This document shows positions 45,391 through 52,618 of a stretch of 52,618 bases of DNA, one piece after another (within the stretch, counting starts at the first letter, position 1; the number at the start of each line of letters is the position of its first letter). The DNA comes from an uncultured Thermomicrobiales bacterium (lineage in GTDB: Bacteria > Chloroflexota > Chloroflexia > Thermomicrobiales > UBA6265), in assembly GCA_902806345.1 (NCBI GenBank), contig CADCWF010000343.1, positions 1 to 52,618 of the forward strand, read 5' to 3'. A program made the translations under genes and the position numbers. Below the pieces are notes generated by a model, which ran no database searches, was not told the DNA's origin, and saw only the letters and a list, made by a program, of their open reading frames with translations.

Positions 45391-46179
45391 ATGAGCCAAC
45401 CCGACGGAGGTCGGTTCGCCGCCGAGGTCACCGACCCTCGCCGCCACGTCGTCGCCGACTTCTCGTCCGAGAGCGAGACCCTGCTGGTCGTGTTCGGCGG
45501 CATCGCCGGTGGCGTGAGCATGCCGGTCTATGAGTTCTTTCGGATCAGCGACGGGTATCCGGTCAAGCGCCTCTTCCTCCGGGACCCCGTCCGCTCCTGG
45601 TACCTGCGGGGACTCCCCGGCATCGGCAACGAAGCTTTGACCGTGCGCGATGCCCTCGACCAAGCTATCGCGGATAGTGGAGCCACCCGTGTGGTACTTG
45701 CCGGGGCATCGGCTGGGGGCTTTGCCGCGCTCCTTTTCGGTGCCTGGCTAAGGGCAGACGCGGTCGTCGCATTCTCTCCCCAGTCGTTCCTTGGCGGGGC
45801 CGACCGGCGAGAGGCGGGTGACGACCGCTGGCCGGACCAGATCGCGTCGCTGCATGCGGCGCTCGGGGCAGAGCATCCCCACTACGACGTGCTACCGCAT
45901 CTTGAGGCGACGCCGCCGAGCTCGATCGAGATTCACGTCAGCGGTCACGACCATCTCGATCTCGCCCATGCTCGTCGCCTCGCCGTCGTCTCGGGTGCCT
46001 CCGTGCGCGAGCACGGCAACGGGGGGCACCGCCTGGTCAAGGCGCTCCGTGACTCGGGGGCGCTTCGACCCATCCTGCTGCGCTCGCTCGGGCTCGGAGA
46101 TGAGCCGCTCGCGATCGATCGCGAGCGGCTCACGGCACCCTCCCGACGTCGCCGGAGCCCACGGCCTGGGGGCTGTTGA
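45391..46179 (+). CDS. Alpha/beta-hydrolase-like protein (GxSxGG), unknown substrate
   Basis: This 262-residue protein has a nucleophile elbow GASAGGFAALLFGAWL and a downstream HDHLD and NGGHRL, fitting an alpha/beta hydrolase with Ser and His of the triad. The overall fold similarity is modest and no specific family is recognised; the segment RFAAEVTDPRRHVVADFSSESETLLVVFGG precedes it. ATG 45391 has GGGAG ten bases upstream. The gene lies between tRNA-Pro and tRNA-Gly; its 3' end holds a 32-bp perfect palindrome and its stop codon overlaps the -35 of the tRNA-Gly promoter. Confidence 0.75.
   Translation: MSQPDGGRFAAEVTDPRRHVVADFSSESETLLVVFGGIAGGVSMPVYEFFRISDGYPVKRLFLRDPVRSWYLRGLPGIGNEALTVRDALDQAIADSGATRVVLAGASAGGFAALLFGAWLRADAVVAFSPQSFLGGADRREAGDDRWPDQIASLHAALGAEHPHYDVLPHLEATPPSSIEIHVSGHDHLDLAHARRLAVVSGASVREHGNGGHRLVKALRDSGALRPILLRSLGLGDEPLAIDRERLTAPSRRRRSPRPGGC
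46101..46132. repeat. 32-bp perfect palindrome inside the hydrolase coding sequence
   Basis: The sequence from 46101 to 46132 is identical to its own reverse complement over all 32 bases, with centre GATCGATC and flanks TGAGCC/GGCTCA. It encodes residues EPLAIDRERLT. A cruciform or a long mRNA hairpin is possible. No T-run follows, so it is not a canonical terminator, though it could stop transcription before the tRNA genes. Confidence 0.9.
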
Positions 46180-46204
46180 AGGGGGGCCTTTCGAGGAGTA
46201 GACT
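46176..46204 (+). promoter_or_regulatory. tRNA-Gly promoter overlapping the hydrolase stop codon
   Basis: TTGAAG (46176-46181), 17 bases, TAGACT (46199-46204), ten bases before the tRNA-Gly 5' end. The -35 contains the TGA stop of the upstream gene. Confidence 0.65.
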
Positions 46205-46214
46205 GAACAACCGC

Positions 46215-46290
46215 GCGGGGGTAACTCAGTTGGTAGAGTTCCTGCCTTCCAAGCAGGCTGTCGCGGGTTCGAGTCCCGTCCCCCGCTCCA
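46215..46290 (+). tRNA. tRNA-Gly (TCC), 3' CCA encoded
   Basis: Acceptor GCGGGGG/CCCCCGC, D-arm with AACTCAGTTGGTAGAGTT, anticodon stem CCTGC/GCAGG and loop CTTCCAA (anticodon TCC), T-arm GCGGGTTCGAGTCCCGT. The end is TCCA. It is followed 118 bp later by tRNA-Met. Confidence 0.95.
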
Positions 46291-46408
46291 CCCCCACCGG
46301 GTCAGGACTTATTGCTCGCCAGTTCTCAGTTCACGTCGGTTGCCGGCTTGACCTCGCGAAACGAGCCGTGCGCGAACCGGCGACCATGCGTAGAATAGTC
46401 CCCACTCG

Positions 46409-46480
46409 GGGCCTGTAGCTCAGTGGCAGAGCACGGGGCTCATAACCCCAGGGTCGCAGGTTCGATCCCTGCCGGGCCCA
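46409..46480 (+). tRNA. tRNA with CAT anticodon (elongator Met likely), no encoded CCA
   Basis: Acceptor GGGCCTG/CGGGCCC with discriminator A, anticodon loop CTCATAA (CAT), T-arm GCAGGTTCGATCCCTGC. The anticodon stem CGGGG/CCCCA has a C.A mismatch at its outer pair. After the discriminator the genome reads CCC, so CCA must be added after transcription, unlike the two neighbouring tRNAs. A TAGAAT box at 46391-46396 may be the -10. An Ile2 (lysidine) tRNA cannot be excluded. The initiator is unlikely as the acceptor starts with a G-C pair. Confidence 0.88.
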
Positions 46481-46526
46481 CCCGGTAGCGGGATCCCCGC
46501 CGACGCATCCAGGGACTGGAAGCCGC

Positions 46527-46955
46527 TTGGCGATCAGCGAGTGCTTCAGGAGCATCCCCATAGAGACCAGCGCGCAGGCGGACCACTCGGTCGACGGCAG
46601 TCTCGACCGGCAGCTCGGACGGGAGCTTGCCCTCGCCATCGCCGACACGATCAGCGATACGCCCGCCAGCAACACCCTCGTCCTCGATATCCACGAAGCG
46701 TCGGCATTCGCCGACTACTTCGTCATCTGCTCGGGCGAGAACGAGCGGCAGTTGCGGGCCATCCATCGCGGGATCACGGACGACCTGGCAATCCGTGGGA
46801 TTCGGCCGCATCGAACAGAAGGTTCGGCCCTGTCCGGCTGGGTGCTCCTGGATTTCGGCGACGTCATCGTCCACATCTTCGCCGCCGAGCAACGCTCCTT
46901 CTACCGGCTCGAGGATCTGTGGGCCGATGCCCAAACACTGCTTGCGATCCAGTAG
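46527..46955 (+). CDS. rsfS: Ribosomal silencing factor RsfS
   Basis: RsfS binds uL14 on the 50S subunit and blocks subunit joining in starvation. The core (residues 30-142 from TTG 46527) shows the family pattern LVLDIHEASAFADYFVICSGENERQLRAIHRGI and GWVLLDFGDVIVHIFAAEQRSFYRLEDLWADA. No ATG or GTG lies near the expected start. TTG 46527 has AGGGA eleven bases upstream. ATA 46560 has AGGAG seven bases upstream and would also fit the family length. The frame is uninterrupted. It is followed by an 85-residue gene 25 bases downstream. Confidence 0.9.
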   Translation: MAISECFRSIPIETSAQADHSVDGSLDRQLGRELALAIADTISDTPASNTLVLDIHEASAFADYFVICSGENERQLRAIHRGITDDLAIRGIRPHRTEGSALSGWVLLDFGDVIVHIFAAEQRSFYRLEDLWADAQTLLAIQ

Positions 46956-46980
46956 CAGCGCGAGCGGAGGGAACGACAAG

Positions 46981-47238
46981 GTGGGGCGGAAGCCGCGTCG
47001 ACCGGAAGAGCTCGAGGTTCGCCGTGCGAGTTCCGACGACGAAAGGGTCGCCGGTCCACGCTCCGGAGTCGGCGCGTTCCTCCTCGGTACCGCGGTCGGC
47101 GGGATTGCTGGTGCGGTCGCGGGCGCACTCCTCAGCAACGCTACCCGATCGCTGGTGGTTGGCCTCCTCCAGGTCTTCGGCCGTCGTCTTTCAGAGGCGG
47201 AACGGGAAGAACTCCGGTTCGAGCTGCTCCTCCAATAG
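46981..47238 (+). CDS. Small glycine-zipper membrane protein, unknown function
   Basis: This 85-residue protein has a basic/acidic N-terminal half, one glycine-zipper hydrophobic helix (GVGAFLLGTAVGGIAGAVAGALLSN) and an amphipathic C-terminus. It resembles YtxH-type small envelope proteins in character, but I recognise no family. GTG 46981 has GGAGG ten bases upstream. It follows rsfS by 25 bp and converges on glyA. Confidence 0.7.
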   Translation: MGRKPRRPEELEVRRASSDDERVAGPRSGVGAFLLGTAVGGIAGAVAGALLSNATRSLVVGLLQVFGRRLSEAEREELRFELLLQ

Positions 47239-47270
47239 GTTGCCGCAGCCGATGAATCAACGGGTGCCGT

Positions 47271-48521
47271 CTAGACGAGGTTCGGCAAGGGAAACCGGGA
47301 CGTCAAGTGACAAACCTCGTCGGCTATTCGGGTCCGGAGCGCGTCGTCTTCGGGTGCCTGGAGCACCTCAACGACCATCCGCGCCGCCTGCCGTGATTCC
47401 TCGACCCCGAACCCTCGCGTTGTGATCGCCGGCGACCCGAGGCGGATCCCGCTGGCCTTCGACGCGGGCCGCGTGTCACCGGGGATCGTGTTCTTGTTGC
47501 AGGTGATGCCGACCCCGTCGAGCAGTTGCTCAGCTTGCTGCCCGCTCAGCCCGATCGCGCCGACATCCACCAGCATCAGGTGGGTGTCGGTGCCTCCAGA
47601 AACCACCGGCACCCCTGTCCGGACCAGCTCGTCTGCCATCGCCCGAGCGTTGTCGACCACGGACTGGGCGTAGTCGCGGAATGCCGGCCCGAGCGCCTCC
47701 CCAAAGGCGACCGCCTTGCCGGCGATGACGTGCATAAGCGGCCCCCCCTGAAGTCCGGGGAAGATCCCACGGTCGATCGCCTTGGCCATGTCGCTGCCAC
47801 AGAGAATCATCCCGCCGCGTGGGCCGCGCAGCGTCTTGTGAGTCGTCGTCGTGGTCACGTGGGCGTGGCCGATCGGACTCGGGTGCAGGCCGGCAGCGAC
47901 GAGCCCGGCCGGATGGGCGATGTCGGCCACGAGGTAGGCGCCCACGTCCTCGGCGACCTCGCGGAACTGGGCGAAGTCGATCAAGCGGCTATAGGCACTG
48001 GCGCCGGCAATGATCGCTTTCGGTCGGACCTCTCGCGCCCGATCCCGTACCTCGTCCAGGTCAATCAACCCGGACTTCGGATCGACCCCGTAGAAGTGCG
48101 GCTCGAACAGCCGCCCCGAGAAATTGACGTTGTGGCCGTGGGTCAGGTGTCCGCCTTCGGCAAGGCTCAGGCCAAGGATTCGGTCTCCCGGCTCAAGAAG
48201 CGTCAACAGGACTCCCAGGTTGGCGTTGGCGCCGGAGTGCGGCTGCACGTTGGCGTGCTCGGCGCCGAAGAGCTGCTTCGCCCGCTCGATCGCCAGCAGC
48301 TCGACCTCGTCGACGAACTCGCAGCCGCCGTAGTACCGCTTGCCGGGATAGCCCTCGGCGTACTTGTTGGTGAGGACGCTGCCGACCGCCTCAAGCACGG
48401 CCGAGCTGACGAAGTTCTCGGAGGCGATCAGTTCGATGCCATCCCGCTGCCGTCGTTGTTCCCGTCCGATCGCATCGAACACCGGGGCATCAACGGCCGG
48501 CGTAACCGAGACACTGACCAT
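47271..48521 (-). CDS. glyA: Serine hydroxymethyltransferase
   Basis: GlyA converts serine and THF to glycine and 5,10-methylene-THF, feeding one-carbon metabolism and the glycine cleavage pathway at the right edge. The 416-residue PLP enzyme has [35 protein letters not shown], the PLP lysine in [15 protein letters not shown] and the [19 protein letters not shown] segment. ATG 48521 has AGGAGG five bases upstream. It is transcribed away from galE across 129 bp. Confidence 0.97.
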   Translation of the reverse strand: MVSVSVTPAVDAPVFDAIGREQRRQRDGIELIASENFVSSAVLEAVGSVLTNKYAEGYPGKRYYGGCEFVDEVELLAIERAKQLFGAEHANVQPHSGANANLGVLLTLLEPGDRILGLSLAEGGHLTHGHNVNFSGRLFEPHFYGVDPKSGLIDLDEVRDRAREVRPKAIIAGASAYSRLIDFAQFREVAEDVGAYLVADIAHPAGLVAAGLHPSPIGHAHVTTTTTHKTLRGPRGGMILCGSDMAKAIDRGIFPGLQGGPLMHVIAGKAVAFGEALGPAFRDYAQSVVDNARAMADELVRTGVPVVSGGTDTHLMLVDVGAIGLSGQQAEQLLDGVGITCNKNTIPGDTRPASKASGIRLGSPAITTRGFGVEESRQAARMVVEVLQAPEDDALRTRIADEVCHLTSRFPLPNLV

Positions 48522-48650
48522 CCGAGCCTCCTGTCGAGGGCAGCCGGCAAGCGGCGAATGGGTTGAGAGGAGGCCGCCGCGAGTGACTCGAGTGTACCAT
48601 GAGGTTTACGCCCGACCGTCGGGTTTGAAGCAGCGGGAGGCGACAGGCGG

Positions 48651-49661
48651 ATGCGGATCCTGGTGACGGGCGGCGCGGGCTATATTGGCAGCGTCGCGGT
48701 CGATCGCCTCGTCGCGCGGGGTGACGAGGTCGCGGTCCTCGACAGTCTCTGGCGGGGCCACCGCTCGGCAATTGCCAAGGGTGCGGAGTTTTATGCCGCC
48801 GACCTCCGCGACGCAGCCCGGGTCGAGGCCGTCGTCCGCGACGTCAATCCCGACGCGGTCCTCCACTTCGCCGCGGCTACCCTGGTCCCGGAATCGGTGC
48901 GAGAGCCATCGTTGTACTTCTCGATCAACACCTCGGGCTCGCTCAACCTGCTCATGGCGATGCTCGAGGCCGGGGTCGAACGGATCGTCTTCTCGTCCAC
49001 GGCGGCGGTCTACGGCGTTCCGCAGAGCATGCCCGTGCGGGAGGACGACCCGACGCAGCCGATCAACCCGTACGGCCAGTCGAAGCGGATGGTCGAGCAG
49101 ATCCTGGAAGCGTTCTCTCTCGCTTACGGTCTCCGCTACGCGGCCCTCCGCTACTTCAACGTGGCGGGGGCCACCGAATACCTCGGCGAGGACCACGATC
49201 CGGAGACCCACGTCATCCCCGTGGCGATCCAGGTGGCAATGGGGTTACGCGATGCCTTCGGCATTTACGGCACCGATTATCCAACCCCGGACGGCACCGC
49301 GATCCGCGACTACGTGCATGTCCTCGACCTTGTCGACGCCCACCTGCGCGCCCTGGACCGTCTGGACGAAACGCTCGGGGCCATCAACCTCGGCACCCGA
49401 GACGGGGTTTCGGTCCGGCAGATCGTCGACGCCGTCGAGCAAGTGACGGAGCGCGAGTTGCCGGTCCGGCTCGAAGCCAGACGCGAGGGCGACCCGCCGA
49501 GTCTTGTCGCAGACTCGACCAAGGCGTCCGACGTGCTCGGTTGGACTCCGACGCATTCGAACCTGCCCGAGATGGTCAGCAGCGCCTGGGACTGGTGGCA
49601 GCGCCACCCAGCAGGGTACTCCAGATCCAGGGCAGAAGTTCCGAGCGCCGTCGGGCGCTAG
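48651..49661 (+). CDS. galE: UDP-glucose 4-epimerase
   Basis: GalE interconverts UDP-glucose and UDP-galactose for cell-surface sugars. The 336-residue SDR protein has the NAD motif VTGGAGYIGS at the N-terminus, the catalytic Ser in FSSTAAVYG, YGQSK (YxxxK) and the C-terminal substrate region RDYVHVLDLVDAHLRAL. ATG 48651 has GGGAGG nearby. Its TAG stop shares CTAG with the stop of plsY, which converges on it. Confidence 0.95.
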   Translation: MRILVTGGAGYIGSVAVDRLVARGDEVAVLDSLWRGHRSAIAKGAEFYAADLRDAARVEAVVRDVNPDAVLHFAAATLVPESVREPSLYFSINTSGSLNLLMAMLEAGVERIVFSSTAAVYGVPQSMPVREDDPTQPINPYGQSKRMVEQILEAFSLAYGLRYAALRYFNVAGATEYLGEDHDPETHVIPVAIQVAMGLRDAFGIYGTDYPTPDGTAIRDYVHVLDLVDAHLRALDRLDETLGAINLGTRDGVSVRQIVDAVEQVTERELPVRLEARREGDPPSLVADSTKASDVLGWTPTHSNLPEMVSSAWDWWQRHPAGYSRSRAEVPSAVGR

Positions 49662-50272
49662 ATCGTCGGGCTTCCGATCCGCCGCTCGGTGCCCGAGAGC
49701 AGCCGCCGGATATTGCCCTGGTGCTGGAAGACGATGATGCCAGTCATCGCCAGCACCCCAAGGGCCACGCTCCACTGGACAAGACCGGCGACCCCCAGGC
49801 CGACGAGGGCGAAGCTGACCAGCAGACTCCCGAGCAGCGATCCAAGCGAGACGTACCTGGTGAGCCAGACGATGCCGAAGATCACCGGCAAGATCAGGAG
49901 CACGGGCGGATACATTGCCGCCGCTGCTCCGGCCCCGGTCGCCATCCCCTTGCCGCCCCGAAACCCGATCATCGGGGACCAACAGTGGCCGACGACCGCG
50001 GTGACGGCGATCGCCGCGGTCCACCAACCATTCAGCCCGACGAGCCGGGCGACGACGACGGGCAGGAGGCCTTTCAGCACATCGAGCGCGAACACGGCCA
50101 GCGAGACGCGCCAGCCCAGAGTCCGCAGGGCGTTGGTCGCGCCGGTACCGCCGCTGCCGTGCTCGCGCAAGTCGATATTGCCGAACCACCGGCCCAGGAC
50201 GTAGCCCCAGGGAAGAGCCCCGGCCGCATAGGCCACGGCAAGAAGCAGCGGACCTAGCGCCCAGCCCGGCAT
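49658..50272 (-). CDS. plsY: Glycerol-3-phosphate acyltransferase PlsY
   Basis: PlsY transfers an acyl group from acyl-phosphate to glycerol-3-phosphate, the first step of phospholipid synthesis in bacteria lacking PlsB. The 204-residue protein has about five membrane helices and the motifs GSGGTGATNALR (motif 1), GFRGGKGMATG (motif 2) and FQHQGNIRRLLSGTER (motif 3). The gene pairs with plsC at 23295, both acting in phosphatidate formation. ATG 50272 is one base after the der stop (TGACATG). Confidence 0.96.
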   Translation of the reverse strand: MPGWALGPLLLAVAYAAGALPWGYVLGRWFGNIDLREHGSGGTGATNALRTLGWRVSLAVFALDVLKGLLPVVVARLVGLNGWWTAAIAVTAVVGHCWSPMIGFRGGKGMATGAGAAAAMYPPVLLILPVIFGIVWLTRYVSLGSLLGSLLVSFALVGLGVAGLVQWSVALGVLAMTGIIVFQHQGNIRRLLSGTERRIGSPTI

Positions 50273-50273
50273 G

Positions 50274-51611
50274 TCATCGTCCGTCCTCGCGTCCGCGGAA
50301 GCTAAGCCGGATCGGCGACCCGGTGTACCCGAACTGCCCCCGCAGCTGGTTCTCGAGGTAGCGTTTGTAAGAAAAGTGGAGTTGGACTGGATCGTTGCAA
50401 AAGAAGATGAACGTCGGCGGCGCCACGTCGGCCTGGGTCGCGTAATAGAACTTCAGCCACTTGCCGGGCTTGCTTGGCGGCGGGTGCGCAGCCACGGACT
50501 CCCGCAAGAGCGTGTTCAGGGCCGCTGTCGGAACCCGCTTCTGCCGCTCGGCAACGACCATCAATGCAGTATCGAGTACCTGGTGGACCCGTTGGCCAAA
50601 CTTGGCAGAGACGAAGACCAACGGGGCATACGGCACGAAATCGAGTTGCTCTCGCGCCCGCGCCTTGTACTCGTCCATCGTCTTCGCGTCTTTCTCGATC
50701 AGGTCCCACTTGTTGATGACGACGACGATCCCCTTCTTCTGCTCCTCGATGTAGCCAGCGATATGGAGATCCTGCGCGGTGAACTCTTCCGTCGCGTCGA
50801 CGACGAGGAGGACCACGTCGCTCCGGTCGATCGCCCGCATCGAGCGGATCACGCTGAACTGCTCGACACCTTGCTCGATCCTCCCCCGGCGCCGGATGCC
50901 GGCGGTGTCGATCAAGGTCAGCGGCTGACCAGCCCAGGTGAGCTCCGTGTCGATGCTGTCCCGGGTGGTACCAGGAACGTCGCTGACGATCGATCGCTCT
51001 TGCCCGAGCAGCGCGTTGAGCAGGCGGCTCTTGCCGACGTTCGGGCGCCCCACGATCGCGATCGCCGGACCATCGGTTTCCTCCACTTGTTCGGCTTCGG
51101 GCAGACTCTCGACCACCTTGTCGAGCAAGTCGCCGGTTCCGGTGCCGTGGTAGGCCGAGATCGCCATAGGATCACCAAGGCCTAGTTCGTAGAACTCGAA
51201 GACACCATCCCGCCGGACCGCGCTCTCGGCCTTGTTGGCCACGAGGATCGTCGGCTTGTCGGCCCGCCGCAGCAAGTCGGCCACCTCGTGATCACCCGAG
51301 GTCGGACCGGAGCGGGCGTCGACGAGGAATACGATGACATCGGCCTCGTCGATCGCTGCTTTCGCCTGGTTCTTCGTATTCCGGGCGATCTCGGTTAGTG
51401 ACTCGGCGTCGATCTCGCGATCGTCCTGAAGCCCGCCCGTATCGATCAGGGTGAACTCGACGCCGCCCCAATCGGTCGTCCCATAGACACGGTCGCGGGT
51501 CGTCCCGGGGATGTCCTGGACGATCGCCCGGCGCTCGCCGACGAGGCGGTTGAAGAGCGTCGACTTGCCAACGTTCGGTCGGCCAACGACGGCAACGATC
51601 GGTTTCGGCAC
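50274..51611 (-). CDS. der: Ribosome assembly GTPase Der (EngA)
   Basis: Der is a double-GTPase needed for 50S subunit maturation. The 445-residue protein has two complete G domains, with G1 GRPNVGKST and GRPNVGKSR, G3 DTGG and DTAG, G4 NKAE and NKWD, followed by the KH-like C-terminal domain ending RGREDGR. GTG 51611 has GGAG five bases upstream and begins three residues before the first G1 strand; the open frame extends 51 codons further without similarity. It precedes plsY by one base, a common gene pair. Confidence 0.97.
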   Translation of the reverse strand: MPKPIVAVVGRPNVGKSTLFNRLVGERRAIVQDIPGTTRDRVYGTTDWGGVEFTLIDTGGLQDDREIDAESLTEIARNTKNQAKAAIDEADVIVFLVDARSGPTSGDHEVADLLRRADKPTILVANKAESAVRRDGVFEFYELGLGDPMAISAYHGTGTGDLLDKVVESLPEAEQVEETDGPAIAIVGRPNVGKSRLLNALLGQERSIVSDVPGTTRDSIDTELTWAGQPLTLIDTAGIRRRGRIEQGVEQFSVIRSMRAIDRSDVVLLVVDATEEFTAQDLHIAGYIEEQKKGIVVVINKWDLIEKDAKTMDEYKARAREQLDFVPYAPLVFVSAKFGQRVHQVLDTALMVVAERQKRVPTAALNTLLRESVAAHPPPSKPGKWLKFYYATQADVAPPTFIFFCNDPVQLHFSYKRYLENQLRGQFGYTGSPIRLSFRGREDGR

Positions 51612-51739
51612 GATAGCTCCGATGGACGACGACGCGGTTAGGCCACAGGGCTGCGTCAAGTGGACCGGCCGGCCATGCAAACGAGGCCGGGTCTGCCCTG
51701 AAGGTGCTCCGAAAGCGATCCGGGCACGTGAGTTTGGGA

Positions 51740-51748
51740 AGTATAGCA
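51740..51748 (-). promoter_or_regulatory. Extended -10 promoter upstream of der
   Basis: The minus strand reads TGCTATACT, an extended -10 (TGN plus TATACT), 129 bases before the der start. A TTGCAC lies 13 bases further up, too close for a standard -35. The leader is thus about 120 bases long. Confidence 0.5.
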
Positions 51749-51802
51749 AAGCCCGATTGTGCAACCGGTGATCAGGTCCCGAGACTCTCCTCGAACCTGT
51801 GA

Positions 51803-52618
51803 TTAGATAGTGGGCAGCGCCGCCACGAACCGGTCGAGCGCGCTCCGGTCGTGGACTTCCGTTGCGCAGACGAGGAGATCACGGTCCAGCTTGGCATCGA
51901 AGCGACCCAACTCCAAGCCGCCAATGATCCCCGCCTCCCGCAGGTGCCCGTTCACCTCGGAAGCCGGCAGCGGAGAACGCACGACGAACTCGTGGAAGAA
52001 CGGAGCGGCCAACGGCAGCTCATAGCCGGGTAGCCGCGCGATGCAGTCGGCCAGGTAGTGGGCGTTCTGGTAACTGCGGAGGGCGACCTCGCGGAATCCC
52101 GCTGGTCCAAGCGTGGCCATGTAGACCGTCGCCGCCGTCGCCATTAAGCCCTGGTTGGTGCAGATGTTGCTGGTCGCCTTTTCGCGCCGGATGTGCTGCT
52201 CGCGGGTTTGCAGCGTCAGCACGAAACCGCGCTTGCCGGTGGCATCGGCGGTCATTCCGGCGAGTCGTCCCGGCAGTTGACGAACGTATCGCTGGCGGGT
52301 ACCTAGCAGACCCACGTAGGGACCGCCGTAGGACTGGGCGATCCCCAGCGCCTGCCCTTCGGCCGCAACGACATCGGCCCCCAGCGCCCCGGGAGAACGC
52401 AGCAATCCCAGCGGGACGGGATAGGTTGCTGCCACCAGCAAGCCGCCAGCCTCGTGCGCCGCGTCCGCCAATCCACGGAGGTCTTCGATGGCCCCGAAGA
52501 AGTTCGGATACTGAACCACGAGGCAGGCGAGGTCGTCGCTGAGTGCCCCGCGGACATCCTCGATCTCCGTGATGAACCCTTTCTCCGGGAGCGGCAGCTC
52601 AACCAGCTCGACCGGGGG
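51803..52618 (-). CDS. gcvPA: Glycine dehydrogenase (decarboxylating) subunit 1, C-terminal part
   Basis: GcvPA with GcvPB forms the split P protein of the glycine cleavage system. The gene enters at the right edge; the last 271 residues are present (the family is about 450). Seen are LVVQYPNFFGAIEDL, a GLLGTRQRYVRQLPGRLAG segment, REQHIRREKATSNICTNQGLMATAATVYMATLGP and the C-terminal EVHDRSALDRFVAAL. The PLP lysine is in the other subunit. It is on the same strand as der, 191 bp upstream of its start. Confidence 0.93.
   Translation of the reverse strand, partial: PPVELVELPLPEKGFITEIEDVRGALSDDLACLVVQYPNFFGAIEDLRGLADAAHEAGGLLVAATYPVPLGLLRSPGALGADVVAAEGQALGIAQSYGGPYVGLLGTRQRYVRQLPGRLAGMTADATGKRGFVLTLQTREQHIRREKATSNICTNQGLMATAATVYMATLGPAGFREVALRSYQNAHYLADCIARLPGYELPLAAPFFHEFVVRSPLPASEVNGHLREAGIIGGLELGRFDAKLDRDLLVCATEVHDRSALDRFVAALPTI

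Overview
The window is about 52.6 kb of very GC-rich bacterial chromosome, densely packed with housekeeping genes on both strands. I infer a member of the Chloroflexota, probably class Thermomicrobia (Sphaerobacter/Nitrolancea-like). The reasons are the 1021-residue YYYY-motif membrane protein (DUF2298, Chlor_Arch_YYY), a single-chain glycyl-tRNA synthetase, a split glycine dehydrogenase (GcvPA), an Ald-type alanine dehydrogenase and the overall codon use. I see no prophage, IS element, CRISPR array or integron, and both window edges cut through genes.

Layout. 1-2397 (minus): an ABC importer of the nitrate/sulfonate/thiamine-precursor type behind a structured leader. 2545-5198 (minus): ispG and rseP. 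5401-9028 (plus): ald, a Xer-like recombinase with altered catalytic residues, and glyS. 9093-14032 (minus): a three-gene membrane-anchored formate dehydrogenase whose alpha subunit reads through an in-frame TGA as selenocysteine, with a bacterial SECIS-like hairpin directly after it. 14156-18412 (minus): ABC-F ATPase, coaE, DsbA-like protein and mutY, all joined by 4-bp overlaps. 18538-23283 (plus): lysA, the primary sigma factor and obgE. 23295-27056 (minus): dacF, rluB-like pseudouridine synthase, cmk and plsC. 27156-28996 (plus): an apparently leaderless metallophosphoesterase and an aminotransferase-fold protein lacking the PLP lysine. 29056-34971 (minus): uvrC, tsaC, a membrane protein, a 65-residue protein, rarA and rph. 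34972-36009: mostly non-coding, with structured DNA and possible gene remnants. 36010-37691 (plus): alkA-like and nth-like DNA glycosylases. 37688-40581 (minus): an M42 peptidase, a GatC/AtzG-like small protein, an amidase and a 74-residue protein. 40872-41855 (minus): fmt. 42085-47238 (plus): the DUF2298 giant, tRNA-Pro, an alpha/beta-hydrolase-like protein, tRNA-Gly, tRNA-Met, rsfS and a glycine-zipper protein. 47271-48521 (minus): glyA; 48651-49661 (plus): galE; 49658-52618 (minus): plsY, der and the C-terminal part of gcvPA.

Most co-directional neighbours touch in NTGA (start NTG overlapping stop TGA) and two convergent pairs share CTAG as both stop codons. Translational coupling is therefore a dominant expression strategy here. 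The most notable items are the selenocysteine formate dehydrogenase with its SECIS, the degenerate PLP-fold protein, the M42 peptidase/GatC-like/amidase operon, the Xer protein lacking two catalytic residues, and a 32-bp perfect palindrome inside a coding region beside tRNA genes.
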